Assembly (NCBI RefSeq): GCF_021018805.1
Contig: NC_086248.1
Coordinates: forward strand, 63,001,985 to 63,065,984
Source of the DNA: Prinia subflava
Taxonomy: Eukaryota; Chordata; Aves; Passeriformes; Cisticolidae
Length of the DNA stretch: 64,000 bases
Reading direction: 5' to 3'
This document shows, one piece after another, positions 39,443-51,342 of the stretch; the stretch's first letter is position 1, and every line of letters begins with the position of its first letter. A program made the position numbers and the translations under genes. The notes beneath the pieces were generated by a model, which did not search any database, was not told where the DNA came from, and was given only the letters and a program-made list of their open reading frames with translations.

Positions 39443-42404
39443 GATAAAGCCAGTGAATGGCAAAGAGCCAAAGAATATTTAGACTGAGAAGTGCTTAATC
39501 CAAGGGCCTTTAGAGAAAGCATTTCTCTTGTACCTTCTTCCTCGTTCACAAATCAAGAATTGGAAGATTTTTATGTATTCTTATATACTGAGAAAATGAA
39601 ATAATTTAGCAGCAAATGGTTGATCCATTTTCCTATCTCTTGAGGTATAAAAATAAAATAGACACATGAACTGTAACTATTACACAGCAAATTCACTGGA
39701 TTTTTCTCTCTTGTAACTAAATAATGAACTGTTTTTCTTGACTAGATTTTGTGGGTTTGTACTATATAATGGCATTGAATATTATTACAGTAGTTTTCTC
39801 ACCTCTAGAGTGCCTCAAAAAATTCCGATTAATGAAAGACATTTGTCCAGCATTATATATGTCAAGAAGGTATTTCTCAAAAGAAGATAACACAGAAACA
39901 TTGGTACTGACAGAAATAAATCGCTCTAAATTACTCTACTTTGTCCAGTAACATGTTTAGATTCAAGAATTTTAAAAATTGTTTGATGTACGTTGTAGTC
40001 ATGGCAGCAAATTCTATCAAAGGATTTGTTTTCAATAAGATCTGTGTAAAGTTTGTCACCCACACAAAAATCACACTGGCTTTCAGAAAGCTGCAGTTTC
40101 AGTGCAAGCTTGCAAATTATAAGGATGGGGGAAGCCAAGGAGGAGGAACAGAGAAGAGAGACTAAGATTTCCTTGACATGGTGTAGAATACATATTAATA
40201 CATCCACATTTCCATCCATCATGGTGAAAATACACTTTTTGCTGCCTGTCATTATGTTAATTCTTTGCTGCCATCATTTCAAAGACAATTTTTACCCGTA
40301 GTTAAACCAAGACTGCTGTTCAGGATTTTGTTGGGAGAGAAAGATGCCGTGAGAACACTCATCTAGAATGAAGAGGAATCAAAGACTAAATCACTTCCTA
40401 ATCGACTTCTAAGAAAAATTGAAGCAGGAGATTTCTCTCATGAGCTCTGACTAATACTGGACATCTCTCCTCCCAGGAGAACCTACAGGCCAGTCAGTTC
40501 TCAGATAAGATGAGACACCACCAACCTAATATTTTAGGAGGCTGATTTCACAGTCTAGTCTCACAGCTCAGGGATACAGGAAATCCAGGTCCACTTTCCC
40601 ATTCCATCAGCTTTAAAAGATCTGAGATCTCTCCAGTGTGGGACAAAACCTAGCCCAGAGATCTTTATATGATTTGCCAAAACGGAATTCTTGTTTCCTG
40701 GCCCGCCTTAAATACCACATACAGTAGCATCTGATGTTGCATTTAATTTAATACCCTGCTGGGAAAACTCTCTTGTGTCTTATACATAGTTCTACAGTGA
40801 TAGCTTAATATCTAATCACCTGCTTATGACAATCACTATGAAAGAACCCCCAAAGCTTCGGAAAATTAAAAGCTTTTTTCACTCTTAGTCTGAGATTCAG
40901 ATTTTACCTAAAAAATGAAAATCACAGCAAAAGATTAATTGTTTTCAATAACTACAACAATATGCCACTATTACTAATTACTATCATCAGCCACTATTAC
41001 TAATTTGGAGATGGTAAGAAGAAAGGAGTGAACCATAAATCTTAATGTTTTAGGGAACAGACTAATTCAACATAAAATAAGAGTGTGAAACAACTGAAGA
41101 CATAAGTGGTGTCTTCAGATGAAGAGTCGTTAAAAGAGATAACACTATCAAGGTTTCTTCTGAAGATTAGAAAAGTCTGCAGATTAGAGGGGTTAGGTTG
41201 CATCTTTTTCAGGATTATTTCATTCAGGCTGTATATGTAAAAAGAGCCTGCAAAGATAATAAAAGAAGGAAAGAAATTTCTACAAAGCTCCTAATACATA
41301 ATGCCTTAGCCTCCATGGCCACTGATCAAATATCTGTAGGAAGTTAATCAAACTTTTCCATGGCCTTGAAGCTGTCAGTTTAGTACAGGCACTCTGCCTG
41401 TTCAAACAGAAGTTTCAGCATAGGTTAAGCCTATTAGTAGTGATTGTCAATCACATCACCAACTTCTTTCAGTTAAACACATTGCAGGAACTTTAAATAC
41501 ACTCATGTTATCCCAAGGGTTATTTTAAACTGGCATGTAAAATAGGACCTTTAGTATTATAGATATGGGTGCCAGCAATGTATCCTTTTGTTGTGGGTTT
41601 AGGAAAGAGCAAGAGCACAGTAGCCCAGAGCCACCAAGGCCTCTCTGAAGTGTGCAGTGAAAAAATGCCACTACACACAAACTGGTGGTTACCTACACCA
41701 GAGAACAGAAACAATTTTGGTAGTAGACAGGGCTGGGTTTTTCCTCTCCCTCCCGAATTCTGTACTTGCTGGGAATGTCTCTGTGTGAAGTATTATTCAT
41801 CAAAGTACTCAGCGTGCAGAACAGCTCCAAAGTGATTGCACAACGTAAGACTATATTTCCAAAGTGGGCACAGGCACTCCTTATATAAATCACAGTTGCA
41901 GCAGTGATAGGAAAAATATACAGAAGCATAAACTGTGTTGTTAAAGGTTTTAGTAAATCATCAGAGCCTTGAGGTTGTTCAGGGATTTTTACTGAGTGCA
42001 GTTACTGGCTGCTGGCTCTCCTGATATCAGATAGAAAGCACACAGCAAAATTGGATGCTGTGGGCAGGTTCTACTTGGTCCAATTACATGCATGTTAGTG
42101 CTTTTGAGGGAATGTTTTGCCTCCAAAGTGCCTGGCAACAACAGTTTGATTCCCTAGGTGGATCACTGGACATTCAAGGGCCTCCTTGTGAACTTCAACA
42201 ATAGAAATTATAATTGTTGGGAAGTAATTTAGAATTCAGTTCTAAAATTATTTTTAAGAGCAAAAATCTATAACTACACTTCAAACTATGTATCACTATG
42301 TGATAAAAATAGGGAAACATCATTCCTCAAGAACAATCCCAGTCTTACTCTATGAAACTCAGATAGATCAATTAAGAATATGAGAAATATGTTTCCCAAT
42401 TTAT
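39443..42404. other. AT-rich non-coding DNA, no gene recognised
   Basis: No gene recognised. A spaced duplication is visible at 40964-41005: the 16-mer GCCACTATTACTAATT occurs twice with a 26-base period (40964 and 40990). The strip 39980-40260 looks like non-repetitive sequence that could be conserved, but this is untested. Confidence 0.5.
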
Positions 42405-42543
42405 GTGCACATGCATACACACACACAAAAACCAACAACGATAAAAACCCCCAAACTAGCAACAACAATAAAACCCAACAAAACAAAGCTGAAACCAAAA
42501 CATCAACAAGAAAACCCAAGCCACAACAAAACAACAAACCCAG
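42405..42543. repeat. A/C-rich low-complexity tract with short (CA)n
   Basis: A short CA repeat (about 42416-42428) leads into roughly 115 bases made almost wholly of A and C, with ACAACAA, AAACCC and AAACC words and very few G or T. The complementary strand gives a long hydrophobic Leu/Val/Cys-rich frame (part of 42286-42591), which is a composition artefact and not a membrane protein gene. It probably arose by expansion and decay of a CA/CAA microsatellite. Confidence 0.85.
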
Positions 42544-45500
42544 ACCTGAAAAAACATAGCAGGTGCAGAACAGCACATGCAGAATATGCAATTTCTTCTG
42601 AGCAACATATATTTTGAGAATTATAAATTAAAGTAACTTGTATGATTACTGAAAAGTTTTCATTTTGAGACCCTGGTTTCATTTGCCTATCACACATTAC
42701 AACAAAAATGGAATTGTTGCCCACTGAAACCCCTACCTCACAGAATATGAGTAAAAGCTGGTTTTGTTTGCTTTGGAGATTCTAAGAGTTCTAGAGGAGT
42801 CTTGAGAATTGCTAATATCTTTGCATATGACCTGCTTGGGCTTACAGGATACTTCCCACAACTTTGAAAGTTATAATGGACTAGATCACTCCCCATTTTG
42901 TCATCAGAGAGAGTGTATGTCAAAAACATATACTTCCCTGAGCCATCACTCACTAGCTAGATGCCTTTTCCCACCCAGCAAGGCAGCTTCACATCCTAGA
43001 AAAATGTAGACAAAGGTCTAAATTCTTCAAAGGTTATATACAGTATGTACAAATCTATGCAGTGTGCTATACTGCTGGAGTTCACCAGTGTCACTGTGGG
43101 CTGGAGCTTTTATAGGAACTTTGTTACACATCAAGGCAAAACTATTTTCCATATAATCTTCAGGGAGTCTTGCAGGAAAGTGGAAACAAAGGTTTTGGAG
43201 ATTCATTTCAGTGCCAGCTAGCAGGAATCTTAAAGATTCTTCTATGTTACACATATTGCATTGCACAGCTGATTTCAAAGCCAGAAATGTGCTCATAAGT
43301 AATGTCTTTCAAGGCCGTTTTCTTTATAAAAGGTAGAAATGCATTCCAAATGGTTTTATCAATCAAACAAAAAGTATGAAATGTCTATATTGAAACAGGG
43401 GAAATCTAAGTCAAACCAAACAAATTTTGATAAGGCTAGTTGATAAGTTCACCTTCAAAGTTCAGTAACTGTGTGACTGTGTTAAGATATCAAATAGCAA
43501 GGGAGTGCAGTGATGTTTGAACATGACAGCACTATCTGGTCACAGCCTTGAGCAAAAGTACTCGAGATTTTATTTAGGCTAATAAATAGATTTTTATTCC
43601 CAAGTAGGGATATAATTTAACAGAAAATAATTTGTAATATTGAGTAAAAAAACCCTTTAAAAACATGATAAATAGTTCCAATTCTGAAAGAACAACTAAC
43701 CAGAAAGACTACAGAGACCTCAGTTCCTAGTTTGCTAGTGAATAGTGAAGTGTTTTTTCTCCTAATAAACACTACCACAGTTTCTTTCACACATGCTGGC
43801 CTATGGATTGCTCTCCACAAGGCTTTAATCACAGGTCACAGCATTTGCAGATATATCCAGCTATGCATAAAACAACACAGAATGAAAAAAGCTGTGCAAA
43901 ATAAAAAGCCCGCCTTCATGGCCTGTACTAGTTGCAAGTGATTATTTGAATCCCTATGGTATTTGTGACCTGCAGATCTGTGACATTTACAAACTTACTA
44001 AGACTCTTTACCTCTGTCTCCACTCCACCACCATCCCCAATTTGCTTTAAATCTCTCTCAAACTATTTCTAAACATATTCCTCATTTTTGTCTTTTACAG
44101 CTCCCTCTTCTTCCCAGTGTGCATGCCTGCCTGCATTGACTCAGGGCTATTACATTTTGTCTCTCTTGCAACCACAGATGGATCTCCTGGATTCCATGCT
44201 CGAACTCAAAGCCAAAACAGTAATGATGCACCTTTCATTTTCTGTCTTTTTATATGTAAAATAGTATATTTTTTTCTTGATGAAGAATTAGGACTCAGTC
44301 TCAAGTCCATATATATTTGTGAAGTCAGGTAGGTCTAGATCACCTTCAAGGTTTAATGATAATTTTGAATTATAGATGTATTTCTATGCTATGTTGCTCC
44401 TGTCAGTTTTGCAACTATATAACCTCAGAGAAGAGAAATTATGTTTAGCACACAAAGCATATATTATTTTTTACAAGAAAAGCATATAATCACTTTGTTT
44501 TTCTTCTTTTTCTTATGCTACACAAACTTAAAACTGGCTTGTATTTCTGGCTCATATTTCAGAGCAAAGTTAGATAATGAAGATTTTCTTCAGTGTGTCA
44601 TTAATCTTAGTGCCACCAGCATTGTTATGCAGGGCTGTTTAAAAGAGTTTTATGAGGTGAGATGGGGAATAAATATGCCTTTTCAATAAATTTCATATAG
44701 AACTCTCCTTCTCCTAGGATCTTACCTATTCTGATGAGCTGGGTAAACAGAATGACTCCTATAAATAGATAGCTTGCCAAAACCTGCTTCTATTATTAGA
44801 TAGATGACAACTAATCAGCATTCACTTTTCTAATTGCACTGCATCTGGATTCTTCTAAGTCCTCTGCAATTGTGTCTTTTAGAAGAGGAAAAATGGGAAA
44901 GGAAAGCTCAGCCAGTTTTATTTGCACATCTTTGCCAAAATTATGATTTAATAGCAATAAAATTTCCAACAGCAAGGCAATTTTTCCCTGTTTTTATCCC
45001 AAAGTCATATCAAGTGAACCTGAATCAATGATAAATGTCTACATTAAAACCATCATTGCTAATAGTATTCTATATCATTCGTCTTTTGTTCAATGTGACC
45101 AAATTACAATCAGCACATGACTATAGCTGCTTGTGATTAATGATGGTTTTACTTAGTAACTGACAGTGAAGCTTCTGGGAGGAAAATGGCAATATATTTC
45201 AAAATTCCAAGCTATAAATTTTGGAAAAAAATAGCTCTATTTTCAAAGCTGTTAACGTGTCTGCTGCTGCTTTTACCACTGTCAGACTGAAGTGCTTAAA
45301 ATTGCTTAAATTTTGAAGGGATTATTCCTCTCTTCTCAGGGTGGAAGTTTTGGCTTAGTAGGTCTTAAATCCTTTACAGACTATTCACAATATTTCAGAA
45401 GAACTAGAGAGTGTGCAGGGAAGAGTGTTGCAATTACTCAGGAAAAAAAATTAATGACCTGGAATAAAGTCTCTCTGAGAGCATGGTAAATTAAAAAATT

Positions 45501-46453
45501 ATAGATAACCTTTATGAATGAATGAATTAGAGAGTAGACTTTGTGAAACATTGGAAGAAAGCTGTAAAAGCTTTCACTTGGGAGAAGCTGATCTTGATAA
45601 GGTCAGAAGTAGATAAAAGCCATTTTTACCATCTGATGGCCACTCAGCAGCTTTAGGCTGGTGTTTCTTAGTCTGGCACAGATGTTCACATCAAAACAAG
45701 CACTCCTGATAATCTCAAGAGTCTGATCAAACAGAAAGACTTCCCAAGCCTCTTGCCCACAATTATTCTGATACTGAACAGCTGGGCAATGTATGAAATA
45801 CCTGTGTTGCCATTGCCAAATTTATTATAAACCCAAGGAACCTCTGTCTGTGTAACTATCAGTCTGTAAATTGTGTCAGCACTATGTTTCAGACTGAGAA
45901 TAAAAAGAGAATAAGGCATGTGTTTTAAGTGGGACTTGCTACAGTACAGCAACAACGGTTACTCTCTACCCCTTGAAGAAGGCAGCAAAAAACACCTCTA
46001 CTTCTCTGGGAGCAAAGTGCTACTGACTCAGATGAACTTTATAAAAACCTGTTTTGAAGGCAAAACCCTTAATAAGTGTATAAGTGAGGGTATAAGTGAG
46101 GTCTTTATCAAAACTTCAATATTGTATCCTAATTCTCCCTATGCAAGAAAAAAACCCCATACTTTTTTTAACATACATCATTTTAACCATACATCTCATT
46201 AACAGACCAATTTTGGAATACATGCAGAGCAAGGGGAACTGCCTCTATTAGCTGTTCCTGTGATCTTCTCAAATAATTTTTCTGTCCTCATTTTCTGATA
46301 AGTTAATTTGGGATAATTACATTTACCTAGATTCAGGTAACTGCATTAACCATCTTATGTTCACAAAATCAGTATGCAACTTAAATGTGTGACTTCATAG
46401 TGGGTTTCCTTTTCCTATGGATCAGTTATCTAAATATATATAAATATGTATTC
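42544..46453. other. AT-rich non-coding DNA, no gene recognised
   Basis: Open frames are at most 94 codons and unremarkable. The segments 44850-45010 and 45110-45290 are non-repetitive AT-rich sequence with ATTTGCACAT and GATTAATGATGG words, like conserved non-coding DNA, but no single motif is decisive. Confidence 0.45.
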
Positions 46454-46474
46454 ACACACACTCTCTCTCTCTCA
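46454..46474. repeat. Compound CA/CT microsatellite
   Basis: About four CA units followed directly by about six CT units, preceded by a TA-rich stretch. Short and probably of low polymorphism. Confidence 0.8.
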
Positions 46475-49157
46475 TCCTCTTTTCTCCACATTTTGAAGTA
46501 AAGCATCTGGGAAACATAAATACTTTTTCCATTTTTGAGCAAGAGAAGGAAATGTAATTGTCCCCTGGAATCTCACAGCATTTGGCTTTTCTGAGCTCTT
46601 CTTGAGACCCAATATAAAAACCAATCAATGAGCTAAAGTATCACTTTCAATTTGTGGCACATTTCTTCCCCATGAATTATATTAAATACTTGTTTTGAGC
46701 TATTACATTAATTCTATGAGTAAAACATAACTATAGAAACATAGTGTCTCAAACCAATTAACAAGCTGATTGTTTAAAATTAATTCCTACTGTGACTAGA
46801 AATGACATCTAGGAGACTATTGAAGGCTTCATTAAAAATTTTTGGTTCTCTTTTCCTTTTGTTTTAACTAATAAGTTAGTAGTTGTTTCTTTTCTTCTTT
46901 TTTCTTTTTTTAATGGTAAAGATCTGTGAAGCAGTTCATCATAATTTTGTGTGTGCATGACCACTGTTATTCTCCTCCCACTATGGTTCATTATTAGACA
47001 TGCATTAGAGAAGTTGGGTTGTCTGTATTTAATACACTTGAGTCACTACTAATGCTGATGCAGTTCAGCACACAGCTTATTTTTTAAAATCTCAGAGTTT
47101 AAAATTGCAAAAAGGGCAATGTCATACAAATTGACAACACATTTCTTGAAAAAAGAGCGGGTTCGTTCTTCAGACTATTGAAATATTTGTATTACAAAAC
47201 CTTCCAGAGTAAAAATAATTTGGTTGATTCTACTTCCTTTAAAAATTAAAGGTGTCTTTACCCTGCACTGCTCTTAGTTCCAAAACTGTCACAAGGTAAC
47301 ACAACCTTGAAGACTTGGTTAAATATATATGCAATATTTTGTAGCACAACTACTTACATAAGATTCATTTTATTTTTAGCTCATAAATTCATTTATTCTT
47401 GCTGTAATTTTGATGAGATAAAAATCAACAATGTAAGCCAGTGAATTAAAAATAAAGATGTTGCCTGAAACTATTTTGTAAGGCAATAACAAATACTTTG
47501 TGACATTCAGACCTCACTGCAAATACATAGAAAGTGACCTTTGCAATGACTTACAGGAATGTAAATCTGCAAATGAAATAAGGGAAGTTTACACCTAATT
47601 ACTTATTCAGAATGTCCCACTAAAACTGCTGCATGCCACAGAATAATATTATACATAAAAGCACACTCTTTCCTCCTACTGATGCTGCTATTTACAATGA
47701 TTTTGTTTCACCTTTTGTATGAATGACTTAGCAAAGCACCTTAAGAGTCAAAGCTTTTTCTCTAGGATTAGTTAGAATCAACTCCATAAAATTTAGCACA
47801 TCAGAAAAACTACCAACTGCATTACAACACCTGCAGACATTTCTGTGCTCTTCATTTCTGTGATCATTTCTCTTCTCCCAGTTAAACTATTGGAATCTTA
47901 ATTATGTATTTTGACAAGATCAGTATCACATTCAAACATCCCTTTTAGTTAACATTCTGCAGCATCAGTTGCAACGCCTATTGCACAATACAGTGTGTTA
48001 TCATCTGGTAAGGTTTGACTCTCAGATTAGCTTTAAAGCAGAGAAACCATCATTGCATCGAGGAGAACAAATCATATCATTGATGTTTTGTGGGAGGAAA
48101 AACACCACAACAAATCCAAATCAGCAGATTTTATTTTGGTAAGAAGAAAAGCAATGTAAATAGCTTGTTTCTGCATTGCCTTAATAGTTTGGTTGTGGTG
48201 AAGCCTGAAAAATATCATAGGACACCAGTGACTATGAAGTGTTTGGCAAGTTTTCTTCCAAAATGCCAACTTCTTTGTTACTTGTTTTGTTTTGTGTTTT
48301 TCTTACTAAAACTGATGCAGAAAATTACTTTCACTCCATCATCTGGAGTTGTTCTGCCATTAAAGATTAAACATTAGAGACTGTGAATTGAAATCAATGT
48401 CAACAAATTACTGTCCCTTTACTATGCTATTTTTTTTATTTATAACTATTACTATCATCCGATCTGCCATCTAGTAGCAGCAGAGATTTCATACTTCTTC
48501 TTTAAAGAAATGACTTCTAAACACCCATTACTTATAGCTGTAGTTTGCATATCAAAATTTTGCTGGCAGGGAGTTATTCATCTAACCTGGCATCTTATGC
48601 TGTATCAACCTTTCAGCCTCAACTTCCTCAATATCAACCCTGAGGCCAGTGGTTTACTGCTTTCAGCTGAGAAAAGATACATTCTCCTGACTAACTGTCA
48701 ACACCTAGCACAGAGTCAATAAACTACAAATTGGTGCCACGTGTATAAAGAAAAAAATAAAAAAGACAGCAGATTTCAAATTACTAGTCCTCACTAGTTA
48801 ATGGGAGAAGAGGCATAAAATACCTGTCTCTGATGAGCCAGTCTTGTAAAGTATTAAAGAAATTTAACTTTAAGTATGTAAATATTCCCACTGCTGCCAA
48901 TGGAGGTCATTTAAGTCAGCAGCACTACTGTCTGCTCAAATGACAGCTAAATGAGGACACCAGTTTGGGGAAAGTGAAAAAGTGGCACCTATTTAAGCTA
49001 TGAACATCTGAGGCCCTACTTAATAAAAATGAGTCACAGAGCAGCTTAACTTTGGATACTTTTTTGGGCTTTTAGTGTGTCAAGAAGAGCCCTGCTTTTA
49101 TCCCTAAACAACTCGTAATTTCTTCATTTTTTCTGTCAGAATGCTCCTAATTTTTTC
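46475..49157. other. AT-rich non-coding DNA, no gene recognised
   Basis: No gene or transposon recognised. The stretch 47580-47960 is non-repetitive AT-rich sequence with TAATTATG and TGAATGACTTAG words and could be conserved non-coding DNA. A minus-strand 60-codon frame near 46809-46991 is Lys-rich only because of a T/C-rich run on the plus strand. Confidence 0.45.
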
Positions 49158-49190
49158 TAATAATAATAATACGAATCATCATCATCATCA
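49158..49190. repeat. Compound TAA and ATC trinucleotide repeats
   Basis: About four TAA units (49158-49170) and about five ATC units (49175-49190), separated by a few bases. Simple sequence. Confidence 0.85.
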
Positions 49191-51074
49191 ACATCTCGAT
49201 ATCTTATGTCTGTGTGCTTTCATTAGGATAAAAGATTTAATTCCAGATAAAAATTTCAGCCTAGGGCTCCTCACTTATCTGATGCTGATTTTCCCCTTAC
49301 TCCATTAAGCTTCCTTTCCTGTTCTAGCTTCCTGTAATCCCAGAAGCTGCCCATGGCACTGAAAGTTTGCAGTTTGGATTTTGTAAGGATTTGTACTTGT
49401 TAATATTTTATTCATTTATGGTTTGAAATGCTTAGGGCGAAAAAAATTGCCTTCTCTTAAATCTTTTGTGTGTAACCTGCTGTAGAGGGTAACGTTTCAG
49501 ACTACAATGTGATACGCAGCAAGGTGTCTCCAAAAGGTTACAAAAAGCTCCAGAAATTTGCAGAGGGGTTCTACCTTGCATCTGGGGCCTCCTGTACCCT
49601 GGGATAGCATTATGTCACATGAGCAGCTTTCAACCTCTTTTTTTTTCCTGCTAGTTACAGAGAATAAGAGCAGATATTGAGACCCAAAAGTTAATCTTAA
49701 CTTATGACATTAGAACTTTTTTTCTTTAATTACAGAAGCTTGAGTGCCTTGAGAATTTGACTTGCCAGGGGTGCCTCTGGGGTAGCACTTCCTGCAGAGG
49801 AGGTAGATGCCACCAACCAGAATCTCTGTTGCCCCTGCCAATGTGCCTCCTAAAGGAGCATTATTGCATAAACTACAAACTACAAGGAAATTTAGAGAAA
49901 ATGCTAAGGAAATGGTCAATTTCCCTGTTTCTTTGTGCTACTTGAATGTCATCTTGGAGAGGAAGAGATATTAAAATGCACTAAAAAGAGCACAAAATAT
50001 TGGTATGTGTATAAAAAGACTGAATAATCTGAAAATACTAGAAGACACAGGCAAAAATATGAAGAAACTGTTCCAAAACTATACTCTCAAAGCCATGTTC
50101 TCTTGCTGCATTTATTACATTTACACCTTGTCTTTACACAAGTGCCAATATTTGCATGGAAAATGTCATCTCTTTGTCATATATCTTTGCTAAATGAATA
50201 TAAAATCTAAGCAAACCTGAAACTTCAATGTAGATTTTTACTCATGGGTAACTGAAGTCAGAATTAAATCCTAATGGTTCATTAAAAGTGAAACCATTAA
50301 TCAAACCAAATGAAATTAATAACTCCAACTGTCCCGTTATCACTATAACTTCCCAATTAATTTCCAAGTCACCAGGTAATATATTTAATGTCTCAGACAG
50401 AAATGTGTACAATGAAAAGCAACATGATTATTACAGTAATTTCTAAATGTCCTAAGTTTTTGTTCCATACCTTTTTGTTTTTATCCTCCCTTTTTTTTTT
50501 ATAATTTTAGTTTATTTCTAAGTTAGCCTGAACTACACACAAATATTTACCTTCATGGGCTTGGGATACTTTAGCTTCAGGGAGATGCTGAAAACAAAAA
50601 TACTGTCCACAAAAAAATGAGTACTCTGACTTTGAGTTTTCTTTGGTAGCAACACTTGAGCTTGGGTTTGGAAGTTATTCTGCTCAAATTATTTATATGT
50701 AGAATTGAACAAGTTTTGCACAAATTCCCTCAGGGTGTACCAAATTTTTCCATGGGCTAGTGTTTACATGGGGAGTGAAATCTCTCATATGGGGTGGCCA
50801 GGCATTGTTGGGATGTTGACAGATTATCTATTCCAAGGTCCTAGGAAGAAAATCTCCAGAAAGGCATGGTCCATAGTCCTGCATGATCACTGCAGTGCAT
50901 AGAGAACTAATTTCTATTTATAATCCTTAATAATGCACAAGCTATCTCCTGGTTGTCTGAACTAAATAGAAAAGATTGTCCTTTGTAGCCATGACTACAA
51001 CTGTAGTATCAGTTCAGACTATATCAAATTACCAATGTGCAGTAATCAATTCTATAGCAAGGACTATAGAAGCC
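49191..51074. other. AT-rich non-coding DNA, no gene recognised
   Basis: No gene recognised. The stretch 50220-50420 contains an inverted repeat TAATGGTT (50272-50279) / AACCATTA (50292-50299) together with several ATTAA/TTAAT words and could be a homeobox-type regulatory element. This is a low-confidence judgement. Confidence 0.45.
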
Positions 51075-51342
51075 ACTGACAGAACAAGAGGACATGGTCT
51101 TAAGCTGTGCCAAGGGAAATATAGGCTGGATATTAGGAAAAAGTTTTTATAGAAAGGGTGATAAAGTACTGGAATGGTTCTACCTGGGGAGGTCTACCTG
51201 AGGGTGGATTCACCATCTCTGGACATGTTTAAGGAGAGACTGGATGTGGCACTTGGTGTCATGGTTTAGTTGAGGTTAGGGTTGGGTTGGACTTGATGAT
51301 CCTGGAGGTCTCTTCCAACCCAGTGATTCTGTGATTCTGTGA
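51075..51342 (+). mobile_element. CR1: CR1 LINE, 5'-truncated copy
   Basis: Plus-strand CR1 3' end. Recognisable blocks run from 'gaggacatggtcttaagctg' through 'ggctggatattaggaaaaag', 'gtactggaatggttctacct', and the near-terminal 'gttggacttgatgatcctgg' and 'ggtctcttccaaccc'. It ends in octamer units TGATTCTG TGATTCTG TGA, the hallmark CR1 tail. Only about 270 bases survive, showing strong 5' truncation. The copy appears moderately preserved. Confidence 0.93.

Noticed and set aside
42286..42591. Hydrophobic 101-codon minus-strand frame resembling a membrane protein
   Set aside because: Hydrophobicity comes from the A/C-rich low-complexity tract on the opposite strand.
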